From Heterotrichella gracilis (lineage: Eukaryota > Sar > Xanthophyceae > Tribonematales > Xanthonemataceae): a stretch of DNA of 30,972 nt. Under the pieces are notes generated by a model. The model made no database searches. It had not been told where the DNA came from and was given only the letters and a program-made list of their open reading frames with translations. Shown here piece by piece: positions 11,801 through 23,049 of the stretch. The DNA lies in contig JAULBX010028260.1 of NCBI GenBank assembly GCA_032358255.1, forward strand, positions 1-30,972. The letters are read 5' to 3'. The stretch's first letter is position 1; each line of letters starts with the position of its first letter. The position numbers and the translations under genes were made by a program.

Positions 11801-14246
11801 TCACACACTAGTCCCCCCTATGTTGCAGGGTTTTTTGTCCGCTACAAAACCCTACATCAAGCAGATGTCAGTGGAGTACTATGCTTCCAGCACCACCAGG
11901 GGAATGGGAGTAGATGTGAGTGGTCCTTAAAAAAGCATGCAAATTTGTGCACCACAGCACATGCTCCCACAAACATCCACAAGGCTTGCTGCAGACCACG
12001 TACTTGTGCAGATTTCAGACACATCTGCTTCGTGGTCCTCATACCGTATCAGTTCCTTGTGTGGCACTTCGCACGCTCGGCTCCCCACACATCGCATGGT
12101 CCTCCCCTGCACTTTTAATCCTACTCTCTATGCCAAACCGCACTGCAGCTTCCTCTGTTTGATGCACTCATGAATGTCTCCCCCTGCCCACCCACACGCG
12201 ATATCCTTCCGGTGCAGCAACTTCTGTCTGACTCCGCCCTGTCAAACCAGAACCTGGTTCTAAGTGAGTATGTGGAGGACGCAAACTCCGTGGATGGGAA
12301 CGCAAACCTGCTGGTAAGGGGTTAGATGCAGGAATTTGTATGGTGTTTGTGAACCCTATTGCTTACCCTGCTGGCTTGCAATCCCAATCAATGCCGTGCG
12401 CCTGAAATGTGAACCCTGAACCAGTTTATTAGGCATTTCTCCAATTGCGCCACAAACAGGAGTAACGTTGAGCCCCCAGCCAGGACTCGACAGGATCCCC
12501 TAAAAGAATATACTTACTGTATATACCGGAATTTATCAAAATCAAAGTAAGTTGTTCTCAGAGTAAGTTGCTTTCAGGCGTTTCGACCTGATGGCTACTG
12601 TCAGAGCCAGTTACACCAGCGTAAGCTCAAAACTTGCAGCACCCGGTTTCCGCACTTTGCAACTCAGCGTGTGCACTTAAAGTTCAATGCAGCATGTGAT
12701 GCTCCACACACTGGAGCGCTCTGGGCCATCCTCGAAAACCCTCCACATAACCCTGCACCCTTTTGCCCCTTCAGGCGGTCCCGCTTCGGCTCTCCTCAAC
12801 AGGAGTGGGCAGGAATCGGCCAGGGGTGAGTAACACACTGGCGGGGGCGCTGTGGCGGCTTGAGGCGGCGTTTCGCAACCTGGCACTGCAACACACCCTA
12901 GGAGAGCATTGGTATACAGGTGAGGAGGGAAGGAGATATAAGTGTGGCAAAGCAGCACTACCATATGTGGGGATGGTGCTCAGAGTAGCATACATGGTGC
13001 GTACAGAGAAATACACAGTAATGGCGAAAACTGCCAAAGTTACAGGGGATTATGGTGGGGGTCCGCATGGACATCATGCTATGAATGGCAGCTTGCGGGC
13101 GAAGCTGCTTCCAATCCAGTGAATGCATGTGATCCCTAGTGTATGCACCCAAAATGTGGAAATATAGGCCCAAGTGAAAAAATCAAGTCCTGGGCATGCA
13201 GGTGGGCACGATCCGGCCTCCCCCTTTGTGATCATTCCGGGCAAAGGGGGCAAAGTCAGCATGGCAGCACAAGCAAACCTATACAGCGCGCTGATGTTCT
13301 TGGAGGTACGCATGGGATAGGTGGGGGATTCCAGGTTTAGGAGAGTACACTCAGATGACAAGGACACGAAGTGCAGCCCAACACACTGGTACAGCCAGTG
13401 GGATGCCCTACCGGTTTTGTAGCGAGGATGCAAGGCATTTAGGATATTGGGTCTATAGCATTCTGCCTCCCTCGACACCATGTAGCATGTGGGGCTCTTT
13501 GGCTGGCTCACTGCATATGAGACATTGAACTTTTGAAACCATCACTGCATGTTGGGCCTATTGCCATGCTTCCAATGGTTCCTTTCCGGAATGCTCCTTC
13601 AGTTTACTACGTCGCCTTGCACGCAAATGCTGCATGCACACATAGCTAGCACGTGCATGCTGACATGGACTACATGGGCGCCACTATGTGCTGCAACCAT
13701 CATGATCCGACATGGTGCTTGGTTAACCTGGCTGCGTGCAATGCAATGCAATGCAATCATGGGGACGACACCACCACACATATGCACTGCTTGCAGTGAA
13801 CGCCTTATTTCCTTTTCCAGGCAATCAGTGGCAGCGCGTCCCTGGTGGCGGTGGACTGGTCCCCCTGGACTTACGACAGCAAGGGCGTGTACGCAACCCA
13901 CGACCCCACCACCAACACCCTGCGGGTTGTGATCATCAACCGGGATGTGGTCAGCAGCTACGGAGATGTTTCCCTAGACTTTGGCCTGCCACATGGGGCT
14001 CGCCTCCCGTCCACAGTGACTGTGAAATACCTGTCAGGGGCGTCGCCAGGGGACACTTCCAGGATCAGTTATGCGGGGATGGCGTGGGATGACAGGCAGG
14101 GCAAGATGGTTGCCAAAGCAACACCAGGGCAGCCAGGGGTTGTGAAAGTGGCGATAGCAGCGGGGAGGTGCAACGTATTCATGCCGGCGGGGGGGGCTGC
14201 GCTTGTGGTGGTGCAACTGAGCGGGAGTAAGGTCACACCAAGGTAA
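8893..14246 (+). CDS. secreted GH79 (heparanase/beta-glucuronidase-like) protein, altered acid/base residue
   Basis: Ten exons join with matching phases: 8893-8968, 9460-9718, 10045-10273, 10684-10894, 11356-11441, 11829-11915, 12149-12313, 12775-12919, 13202-13305 and 13821-14246 (595 residues). Residues 1-30 form a signal peptide (HLLAMVVLVVWGIAG), then a Pro-rich linker. The GH79 barrel starts at GYWGLSIEPSSW (100-111). ELGAQPD (205-211) aligns with the family's ELGNEPD, so the acid/base Glu reads Gln209 (CAA, 10744-10746) and the Asn reads Ala. NLVLSEYVED carries the expected nucleophile Glu356. RPGVSNTLAGALWRLE matches the late-barrel GVSDTFAAALW block, and residues 455-595 match the family's C-terminal beta domain (RVVIINRD, ISYAGMAW). 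Family members cleave glucuronic-acid-containing glycans outside the cell; this one may only bind. An in-frame Met at 9426 gives an apparent hydrophobic start, but that is the translated polypyrimidine tract before the acceptor at 9459/9460. Intron 5 appears to be GC-AG. Confidence 0.85.
9285..9313 (+). repeat. CCCCA-type simple repeat
   Basis: Four to five near-perfect CCCCA units lie in intron 1 of the GH79-like gene, about 150 bases before the 3' splice site. No other role is apparent. Confidence 0.8.
13737..13756 (+). repeat. (TGCAA)4 microsatellite
   Basis: Four perfect tandem TGCAA units in intron 9 of the GH79-like gene, about 65 bases before the last acceptor. Confidence 0.9.
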
Positions 14247-16070
14247 AGCACGGGAATTCAGTAAATGGGGTGTGCAGCGAGGGTAGCGAGATAGCTGTAA
14301 GGGGACTACACGAGTATCAAGTGCCGCGGTAGTGCAATTTTTGAAGGGATTTCAAGACTGAAATTCATAATATTGTTGGCAAGTCCATTGCAGTCTGTAC
14401 CCAACTACCGTAGTCATATCTCCAGCCCTGTGAACTTGGTGAGCATTATTAGCATGTGTGCGTCTGTGGCATACTGTATGGCTCAGAGGCATTAGGGCCC
14501 CGAGTTCAAGGGCTGAGGCATTGCTCAGACATTGTTTCCGATTCTAGGTGGTACAAAACAAATCGCAATCTTTGCGCTGGGAAGACGGCCTGGTATTCAG
14601 TGTTTTCATGCTGAATTCGATGAGCGGGTGGGTGTTTGCTGTGCATGCGAATTGCACTGTGTGGGTGTATTGGGACAATCCAGTGCGGTGTGCATTGGGA
14701 CAATCCAGTGCATATCACAGTGCAGAATCAAGGCCCGTTATTGCCTGCAATACGGTATTGCAGACATCCATTTATTTTATATGTCTGCATGTTGTTTCCA
14801 GATGCTTGTTTAGCTTCTTTTGGAGTAAATGTGGGGCGAGCGTGGCCTAATAAATTTCACAGACTTGTTAGCAAGCCGGGTGACTTTATTAAGCACCTCC
14901 AACAGTCTTGTGAGCCCAGGTTGGCTATCTGTGGGTGCCTGTTCAATAATCTTGTAATTAATCTTGTATTGATGGTGCCGTGGGATCCTGTGAGTTACGG
15001 GCCGTGACCCATAGCTTTAGACGTGCAACAGTGCACTTCCCTCGTTCCCCCCTCAGTGCCAGTTGAAGTGGCAATACACGGGAATGCCGTGCGCCATACA
15101 CTGCAACATCCAACACTGCAAGGTCTATAGCATTGCACAATCTATTAGCAGTGGGTTACTTCTCAACAGCGCAACCAGTTGGAAAGCAACTCTACAGATG
15201 TAATACAGCCCTGTTCTACACCATTGCATTACCGCCAAGCAACCTACATGGCTCAGGTGCTCAACTTTAGCAGCCAAGTGTTGCAGCTGGTAAGCACTTG
15301 GGCTGTGTTAGTGAAGTTATGGGCTTGACTTTGCCCACTTGACCCTTTGCACAGTTGCAACACCACTGTTAAGCTGAGAACGCCCCCACATATGCCAATT
15401 GCCATAGACACCAGCCACAGCTGCGAGCTGACAGAGATGGCAGACAAGGGGCGTGGCAATACGTTGCCGTACATCCTAGCGTGGTGGGTGGTGGCCGCGG
15501 ACCACGTAGCTGGCTTGCTCGTGTGATAGCATGCTGCGAAACGTGGTGCCAGCAGTACGTTTTGGCACAGCGCCTCTGGCGCGAACAAACATGCAGGGGG
15601 CAGAATATCCAAAATATCGGTCACCAAATGCAACAGTATCTTGGGGGCCGCCGGGATGGGTTTCATGATATCCGCGGCACGTGGTCACCCCGCGTCTTGT
15701 TGGCGACGGTCGGTGGCTCGGCATGGCTCCGTGCGAGATGACACTGCCAATGTGCGCGACACGCTACATGCTGGTGGCCAAATGATTTCCGAGGCGGTGG
15801 ATGGGGAGGCCCCGTACCTGGAAGATGACCCACTGCCCAGATTCGATCGCGTAGCCGAAACAATTTGCGGTACCGTCTGAGGCCGCCGGCCCCACCGCCA
15901 CAATTTAGCCGGTCCGCCTTTGCCACCGTCAGCGGTACGGTTCCAAATTCACCAATTCCACACCAAGTCGGAAGCGTAAGCATCCATCAGCTGTCACTAT
16001 GTAAACCACGCCTTCCTCGCCAAACACAGCATACCTTCTTTCCCCCAATGCCCATTCCAAACTTTTCAAT
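14247..16070. other. region without a firm gene
   Basis: After the GH79 3' end I see no phase-consistent exon chain. A 17-base direct repeat (14670-14686 and 14695-14711, core TGGGACAATCCAGTGC) forms a 25-base-period tandem. A GC-richer patch at about 15480-15900 has overlapping frames on both strands. The plus frame 15641-15880 ends in a protein-like acidic stretch (YLEDDPLPRFDRVAE) and the minus frame 15666-15253 is 137 codons, but I match neither to a family. Confidence 0.4.
14296..14300 (+). terminator. TGTAA polyadenylation signal of the GH79-like gene
   Basis: TGTAA stands 50 bases after the TAA stop at 14244-14246. This pentamer is the usual chlorophyte poly(A) signal and normally precedes cleavage by 10-20 bases, so the 3' end is inferred near 14315. 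Confidence 0.55.
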
Positions 16071-16277
16071 ATGTTGACTTTCCTTGTGCTGTCTGCTGCT
16101 TTGGTGGAGGCAATCCATACTGCGTATCAACTCGGCACTGCCGAAGAAGCACTCAAATTGGCCGCAGACGGAACCGAAACCAAGGGTGCTGAGACTGTTG
16201 CCGCTGCTGCTTGCGAACCGGACACCACTGAGAACGCAGTGGACCTGAAAGCACACAGACACACCTGCTGGGCTTAA
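16071..16277 (+). CDS. possible 68-residue protein, weak
   Basis: An ATG-initiated frame of 68 codons with a hydrophobic N-terminus (MLTFLVLSAALVEA) followed by a hydrophilic Ala/Glu/Thr-rich part (EEALKLAADGTETKGAE) and a stop at 16275-16277. The composition is protein-like and would suit a small secreted protein. There is no homology I recognise and no TGTAA close behind. It could be one exon of a larger gene with the exons at 16425-17640, or chance. Confidence 0.22.
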   Translation: MLTFLVLSAALVEAIHTAYQLGTAEEALKLAADGTETKGAETVAAAACEPDTTENAVDLKAHRHTCWA

Positions 16278-16424
16278 GCGACAAACCGTTCTCTGTACAG
16301 TGACACCAGCGAATTGCCTCCTGAGACGCGCTGCTTCACGTCACCACATGGGCAAGTCTCTTTCAGCAGTCAAGCCTCTTTGCTACAGCAACGCAGCCTC
16401 TCACTTAAAACACACAAAGCAGCA

Positions 16425-17640
16425 ATGGAATACGATAGCAGTCGATATGGTTGCTGGACGGTGATGGTCCCTGGGCTGTCCAGGTAAGACTTACCAGGCC
16501 CTTTTGCACTGGTTGCCCTACGTCTGGGTTCACCAACGCACGACAGTAACCATGCGTGCCCTGTATCGCCATAGGCGACTTGGTGCGGTTGCAGTGCTTA
16601 GAACTATACTGCAAGGCCTGCCACGCGTTGGCCACCCACCCATCCTGCCCACTGGCAGTGCGTCGTGAGCTGTCGCTGAATTTCCTGTGCACACACCACC
16701 CTCGCTGCGTTAAAGTGCTTCGCCCAGTTGGTTTGTCGCGTTTTCTCGTTTTCAGCTGCAACCAATTGTCCGTGTTTGGTGATGTTTTGACACACTTGGC
16801 GGCATCGTCATGTTGCACCGAACAGTCGAGTTGCAGTCAGGAAGGTACTGCCCATAACCCCGCCCGCCATCCTGGCCATCACTGAAACGGCCTTGTCACT
16901 CCTGACCACCGCCCCGTGGCCCAGTGGGTTTTCATGGCGGCTAGCCAAAAACAAGCCTTTAAATTCAAGTTGCAGTCATATGCATGCATGCCTTGGCAGG
17001 TTGACCCATCTCCCTTGCTGAAATTAGCTACCAACTTAACAACAACCAGCTTCTGCCGTGATACTTTGATAGGCTACCGTGCTAGGGTCGAGGTGGCAGC
17101 ATCCCCCCCCAACTAAATACTTACTGTACACCCCTCACCGCTTGCTTCCTCCCCTCTGTGCTGCAGGCGGTGGGCAAAGCGGCGCAACAGCTGCGCTTCT
17201 GAGGAGGGCTACCTATCCGACGCATCGGCAACCTCTGAGACCTCGGCTGGGAGTGAACAACCGGTACGGCACTGCAGTGTAGACACCCGGCTTTGGTTAA
17301 TTGAGTGACAGCCGCGCCACCCCTGAATGCCTGGCATTAGGGTGCAGGGTTCACTGAGGGTGTCTGTTACTTGGGAACTGCGAACCAGCTTGCCTAGTTG
17401 ATGTTCCACATACATATCACATACAATAGGCTAAATCTCAAAACCCTGAGTATCCCTTCGAGCGCCCCGATGGCCAACCCACCCGTTCCGTCCAACGCTG
17501 CTCCTTGTCCTCCACAGGGCACCCCCACTGGCTCCGCGCCTGCCACCCCACAGTCCAACATCTCCCTGGCTGGCACCGATTGGCAGCTGTCTGACGTGGC
17601 AGGGACATTTGCTGCAGAGGTGGTGATGCTACCCTACTAG
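16425..17640 (+). CDS. possible small three-exon gene, acidic Ser-rich protein
   Basis: Three segments join in phase: 16425-16483 (starts MEYDSSRYGCW, ends at AG|GTAAGA), 17167-17263 (after TGCTGCAG; RWAKRRN then CASEEGYLSDASATSETS) and 17518-17640 (after TCCACAG; Thr/Pro-rich, ends EVVMLPY and TAG). The 92-residue product would be basic, then acidic and Ser-rich, then Pro-rich. The second donor (CCG|GTACGG) is weak. An extra exon in the open frame 16556-16885 is possible. I recognise no family, and these may be the last exons of a longer gene. Splice phases and composition are the only support. Confidence 0.3.
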
Positions 17641-19514
17641 AAGCTGGCCGAGCCTCCCTCTACCAATGGTCACAAGTGCAGCTTCAAGACCTGTGCACTG
17701 TTGGGCTGCTCCCAAGTGTCAACGTCTTTATGCATGTGTGCTAGGATGGAAGGGGAGACAGGAAGACTTGGTGTGGTGAGAGTGTAGCAGAGGGATGTTA
17801 TGCAACCCCATGGTTTGCAACCTGCTGCATTCCCCGCTGCGCTGGCTCATGGTGAGACAAGCAAACGCACGCATCGTGTATCAGGCTGCATTTTCAAAAA
17901 GTGCGCAGTACTGTGTGTAGTTTATTTTTTGGAGTGATTGATCTGGTTTTGTTTGGCCTTGGCCCTTTCCAGCTTATTCAGCGTTGTTTTCGAGCTAAAC
18001 AGGTGCTGTGCTGAAATGCTGCTTGGGACATGCTCCCAGGTTTTCTGTGCTCATGTGCTAGGCAACCCGCTTGTGCGAATGACTGTGCTATGCCCATGGC
18101 CATGGAATAATTCAAGGGGTTCATCAGGATCTGTTTTGCGGGTGCGTCCAACTGCGGCTGCACATTGGTTGACAGGGCCCCGTATTTGAGTTCTTTTTCT
18201 GATAGTCTTTGAGGGTATTGTTAGTGTTAATGTCTTAGTTAAGCACCCCTGATATGTACCAGAGTACAACGTATTGATAACGGTATACTTTGAAAACATT
18301 TCTTTGACGGTGTCTTGGGTAAATAAGAGGTAGGATAGGAAGTGCCTCATTTCAGTAGAGTATGTCATAATAGATACTCTCGAACATTTCATGTCTTACA
18401 GCAATGCAAGTTTCGTTTGGTGGTTGAACAAGACGGCAATCCAATAAGTTTTCAGCATGTGTCTTGCACAAGCAAGCAGGTTCACCCCTGCTGGGACCTT
18501 TTTTTGTATGCTTCTGCACCGTCGCACAAGGATACCACTGGCGGGGCAGCCAGCAGCGGGTGCACCATAGGCAGTCCGCTATGCTAATAAATTTGACCAT
18601 AATGTAATATTGTGTGAATGTTTGTTAACATTCCGTGCCACGCAATGCGCCTTGCTGACTACTATGGGCCATGCAGTGCTGAATCGCATGGCATTGCCTT
18701 GCCAAGTTGTTTGAAACAATTTAGTGGTACTAGTTACTAGGCCATTCAAAGTGGCTGAAAAGCCTGTCATGGCTTGAAGGGTGCAAGGATTGGTCAAGCT
18801 TTAGGGAGGGCTCTAAATAAGGCTTGGTACCGTTTCAACGCTGACCCTTTGGGCCTAGGCGCGGGACTCCAATGCGGTTGAGGCCCTCGGCTACTGGCCA
18901 GGGTACTATCCTGCAGAACACCCAAGTCTCTCGGGCGCCCACCTTCAGACTTCTGTTAGCTGCCATCTAAAATAGTACAACGTCAACTCTACACCCAGTG
19001 TGGCACCGCCATTGCGACAAACCTTACAACTCTCACCTAAGTTGGGCCTCAGGCCATGGTGACATCCATGGCTAGTGGCACCCAGTGGTTGACGTACAGG
19101 TGCACTCGCCTACCACTGTTGCAGCATCTGTGCCGTATGTGCGGTTATATGGGTACCCGGCCCGAGGCCTAGGGTTATTCTGAGGGTTTTGGCCCCAGCT
19201 TACTAGGGCCCTATAGGGTTGGGAACCAAGTGGGTTCCGGAACTCTCCGACACCGACAGGCCGATATACGGGAGCACGTTGTAGTCGTTGTAGCTTCCAT
19301 TGGCCAGAGCTTACTTGTGACACTCGTACCTGCCTGAACCTTCACCTACTTCACCTCACGAACTGACAGAGAACGATCTAGCCAAAACTCCTCCCGGGCA
19401 CCGACACATGTGCAGGTGCACTTTCGGAACATTCGGATCGGTTCCGGTGCATAAGGATACCTGCCCACCGTTACTCTAGTTAATCTAAGGTCAGCATCAT
19501 CCTACCACGCAAGG
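17641..19514. other. intergenic region upstream of the short PDCD4-like gene
   Basis: No coding exon is visible on either strand. Up to about 18750 it is ordinary mixed sequence. The part from 18800 on is GC-richer and stop-rich on both strands. The promoter and leader of the 98-residue gene should lie in the last few hundred bases, but I cannot point to a defined element. Confidence 0.45.
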
Positions 19515-21660
19515 ATGGCCGCCGCCGATACCCCACTGCTGAGCAAAGAGCAGCAGGCCACACTGGACGCTGCAGCCCACGACAGCTTGCTGGAACCAGG
19601 TGAGCCAGCTTTTTTTTTAACTTGCTGACATAGCGGTTGGCAAAGTGTCAGAATTGCAGACGATATAGAGGCTATTTCCTCGTTTCGGCGCCGTGGTACG
19701 AGTTGAGTAGTTCAACCGCGGGGTTTCGAAAGTGAGGGGATCGTGATGGTGACGTTGACAAATTATGTGCTTGCACTGTTCACGTTGGTTGGTGGTGCAA
19801 GCTTGCCGCTTTCTCCATCCCGCGCATTTGTATGAAAACTTCGTTGAGGGCCAGTGCCTTATCACTAGCCAGGTTTGTCAATGCAGTGCAATATTGGCAT
19901 GCGCATTGACATTCCACAACCAAAGGATAATGACCTGCCATCATTGGCTTATCTATCTTCCTGTCATGTAATGCCTGTACACCCTCTAAGGTTTTACTCA
20001 TGAAAGGTGGTTGCTTGCCCTACCTTGCTGTGGTGCCCCATGTGCTGCTCTCATGCCATGGGGGTGCGGCGCGGGCCCCGTAGCAAAGAATGGATAAAGT
20101 GTATTAGCAAAGTCATGCAGGCACATTCCATCCCTTAGCCAGACAGCCAGGGTGCAGGGCGGGGATATTTCAGGCGGGCGCGTGGCGCGACCCTTTGGGG
20201 CACGGGATACACAGGATAGTGCCATGCATATCTTATTATATTGAAATCGATGTCATTAAGTGGAATTACCAGTGCTGCAGCATATATATTTCAGCCACAT
20301 ACATGTAAGGCATGTGTGTACCCATCCAGGTTAATGGCCTATGCTGCATGATGCACCATTGCACTTTGCGGTTCGCAGTGCATGCACTGGCCACAGGCGT
20401 TCTCAACCCTGGGGCAATGCGCATGGGCATTCTAGGCGGGGCATGCAAGAACGAATAAAAAACGATGTTGCATATGGTTCTGGTCGGATTGGAAGCACGT
20501 CAAGTGCCAAGGACAAGAATAAATGGATTCACTTTCCACTTTGGTACACCATGACAGGCACGGCATGTGGTCATGCACATTTGCAGACTGTTGTGAAAAA
20601 TGGCTTGGTGTGGCCCTAGGGATGGTACTCTCCCGTTCCAGTTAGAGCTACTCTATTGTCTCGCATGTGCTTGTCCCTTGTCACTCGCTAAGCAAAGTTG
20701 CAGGTCCCCTCCATGTTGGCAATATACCAGGCCGCTCCCCCCATACATTATGGGATCATTACTGCGCTTCGCTGCTTGTGCACAGCAACTGCTCGGTATG
20801 GCATCAGCAGCCACCATCGTTGTGTTCCATCCCGTGTGCCTCCCTTCCTTTCACCCCCCTCTTGGGAGCCGTGCAGGCACATTCTTACTACCATCATTAC
20901 CCGGCGCTTCCCCCCTTACCTCCTTGCACTTCTCCCCATGCGCCTCACAGTATCCCCTGACTATGTGCATGCTCCCCCTCTCCCCCTGACTGTATGCCTG
21001 CTTCCCCATCCTTCAGCCAAGGAGGTGCCCAGCCGCATGACCCCACACAAGCCTCGCCGCCAGGACAGGGAGGGGCTGCCAAGGCGCAACAGGCAGCGTA
21101 AGTCCTGTACTGTAGATATACAGCACACTAGGTGTGGTCATGGACCAGGTTTGCGAGGGAGCACTGGCCTCCGTATAGCAGCCAATGGTCCTCCAGGCGA
21201 GTCCTGAAGACCCGTGTAGGCGTATGGGTTCAGGCGCCATGGCATTTGCAAATGCACCCAATGGCAAGTGCAAGCGCACCTCATGGCAGGTGCAAGCGGC
21301 ATCCACAAGCACAAGCCAGCTCGATTTTAGGTGATCTCAAAAGCCACGCTACGGTAGCGTACGTACCGTGCCACCACAAGTTTTGCCGTGACAATGCAAC
21401 TTTCGCAAATTGCCAGTAGTACTAGTAATGCTCATCTTAACCCTTTTTAAGAGCCGCTCAGGGTTGAAGCAATTGATACCCTCGCATCCCCCCATCCACC
21501 ACTCACCAGCTGGGCCTCTTTCCCTGCAGATGCCGATGGCCGCCACGACCTGGTGCGCAGGGAGGGCGCGGGCAAGGGCAACTGGGGGAGCGTGCTTGAT
21601 GAGAAGGTGCCTGCGCTGGACCCACATGACCCAGACTACGATTCCCAGAAGGAGAAGTAG
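19515..21660 (+). CDS. 98-residue protein: PDCD4/MRF N-terminal region without MA3 domains
   Basis: Exons 19515-19599, 21017-21097 and 21530-21660 join in phase 1 and 1 to a complete 98-codon frame; ATG context AAGGATGGCC. It aligns along its length with the first three exons of the MA3-domain gene starting at 27335: shared AKE(V/I)PS, PHKP(R/K)R, GLPRR, GAGKGNWG (68-75) and LDPxDPxYDS (85-94). Exon 1 is 85 bases in both, exon 2 81 against 84. After YDSQKEK it stops, where the paralogue runs on to MA3. The Gly/Lys/Trp motif is the conserved pre-MA3 signature of PDCD4 and plant MRF proteins, in a basic, probably disordered region linked to RNA and small-subunit binding. No MA3 sequence follows before the convergent eIF3j gene. 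The product might compete with, or modulate, the full-length factor. The alternative is a decaying truncated duplicate, though the frame and splice sites are intact. Confidence 0.72.
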
Positions 21661-21692
21661 GGTTCGCTTCAGGGATGCGGAACCCCTACCTT

Positions 21693-21697
21693 TGTAA
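21693..21697 (+). terminator. TGTAA polyadenylation signal of the 98-residue gene
   Basis: TGTAA lies 33 bases behind the TAG at 21658-21660, the spacing expected of a functional chlorophyte 3' end. It supports a transcript that really ends here rather than a gene cut off by a stray stop. Confidence 0.55.
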
Positions 21698-22147
21698 GAG
21701 TTTAGGAAGGTTTCTGGACCTGTAGGAAGGTTCAACCAGTTCATTGGACTAGCAGTAGGCTACCTTTAATGCGGTGCTTGAAAAGAAACAATGATAGAAT
21801 GTGCATAGCATGCTGCAGCAGCGCATTGTGGATGTGTATATTATATCTTTGTGGACACAACTATCAGTAACACAATTTGTACAAGGATTATCGTCCTCGT
21901 GACAATTTACTGTACATAATTTCTTGACAAGAGTGATCACCTCCCAAGGGCAAGGGCAGCACCTGTGCGGGCTGCTTGGGGATAATCCCTTAGCTAAACC
22001 AACGCGGCACTATAGATCCACAGGCTAGCCGGGCCTGGCCATTATGCTGTTGCATGGCGGCACCCAAAATTTGATGCGAGTTTAATTTGCATTAAATGCG
22101 ATGCGCATCGGGCGTCCCAGGAGCCATGGCCTGGCGTCCTCAGTGAG

Positions 22148-22198
22148 TATCAGTGATCATCATGCCAATGGTATCAGAGGTAATATCGATCACTGATA
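22148..22198. repeat. 11-bp perfect inverted repeat
   Basis: TATCAGTGATC (22148-22158) pairs perfectly with GATCACTGATA (22188-22198) across a 29-base loop, in the convergent spacer. Confidence 0.85.
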
Positions 22199-22439
22199 GG
22201 TCGAACCGGTCACTTCCGGTGCCACCGCAGCCATATGGCAAGTATGGATTATTCAATGATTGCCATATGGCATGGCAAAGCAGCCATTGGCTAGCCTGGG
22301 GCTGCCTTTAATTTATTTCAGGTTGACCGCGATTGCGACGCGTAACTACCAAATATTCAGTGAGTCCTAGTTTGGCAACCTATTAGTAAGTTTATTCCTC
22401 AATTTAAACTGTTAAAACAATCATTGCCAATGCGTTAAA

Positions 22440-22466
22440 TTAATACTGTAACCGTTACAGTACTAA
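22440..22466. repeat. 27-bp near-perfect palindrome
   Basis: TTAATACTGTAAC (22440-22452) and GTTACAGTACTAA (22454-22466) pair at 12 of 13 positions around a single central C. Such a palindrome could extrude as a cruciform or bind a dimeric protein; no function is shown. Confidence 0.85.
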
Positions 22467-22740
22467 TTCATTGGCCCAATGAATGGCAACGCCATTGCGG
22501 CAAAGCATTTTGCAGTGCCATTGGATGGCCCACTGGGAATCAATCTGACACTTTCCAGCCTGGGAACTTAACGAGTGTGACATTGTCAAGTCAGCCTCTG
22601 CAGTGATACTCATGCATGCATAATGAGCATCAAAAATACAATGCATGTCATATAACGCTGCCGCACCCTGGCCAGCACTGTGCGTGACATGGGTGCACAT
22701 GGCAATCATGACGCATGCCCATCGGATTATGATGGATGAT

Positions 22741-22787
22741 CCACTGTGCTCATCACTGATCATGGCACGTTGCAATGAGCACAGTGG
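22741..22787. repeat. 13-bp perfect inverted repeat
   Basis: CCACTGTGCTCAT (22741-22753) pairs perfectly with ATGAGCACAGTGG (22775-22787) around a 21-base loop, about 270 bases beyond the eIF3j stop on that gene's downstream side. Confidence 0.88.
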
Positions 22788-23049
22788 TTACTGGTTCACA
22801 ACCCTGGCGGCACAGCTCCCAGCCTGTGCCCACCAGGGCTTGAGGCAGTGCCCGATATTCCTTCCAACTGATAACACTGACCATCTCAGCTAAGAGCTTG
22901 GAGCACTGTTCAACGCAATAAGACCATGTGAGAGGTGAGCATCATATGGCTGACTAGGTAGATGATGATTACTCTGCTGAAGCTGCAGATCCAGAAACAT
23001 GTAGTAAGCATCCGCCAGCATTTCATACATGTGCAACTCATCACGCCCA

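Larger units (their letters stand above)
21661..23049. other. convergent intergenic region rich in inverted repeats
   Basis: This spacer lies between the 3' ends of the 98-residue gene (+) and eIF3j (-). I find no coding exon and, in particular, no MA3-like sequence. It holds at least three inverted repeats (22148-22198, 22440-22466, 22741-22787) and a short palindrome-based one (22231-22240 with 22261-22270, CCATATGGCA/TGCCATATGG). Confidence 0.5.

Noticed and set aside
14460..14530. tRNA-like segment with a GAGTTCAAGGG block
   Set aside because: No acceptor stem or anticodon arm can be folded around it; the T-arm-like match is partial.
15253..15983. Overlapping minus-strand frames of 106-137 codons as a transposase remnant
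   Set aside because: I could see no catalytic motif, terminal repeats or family resemblance; they may be by-products of a GC-rich patch.
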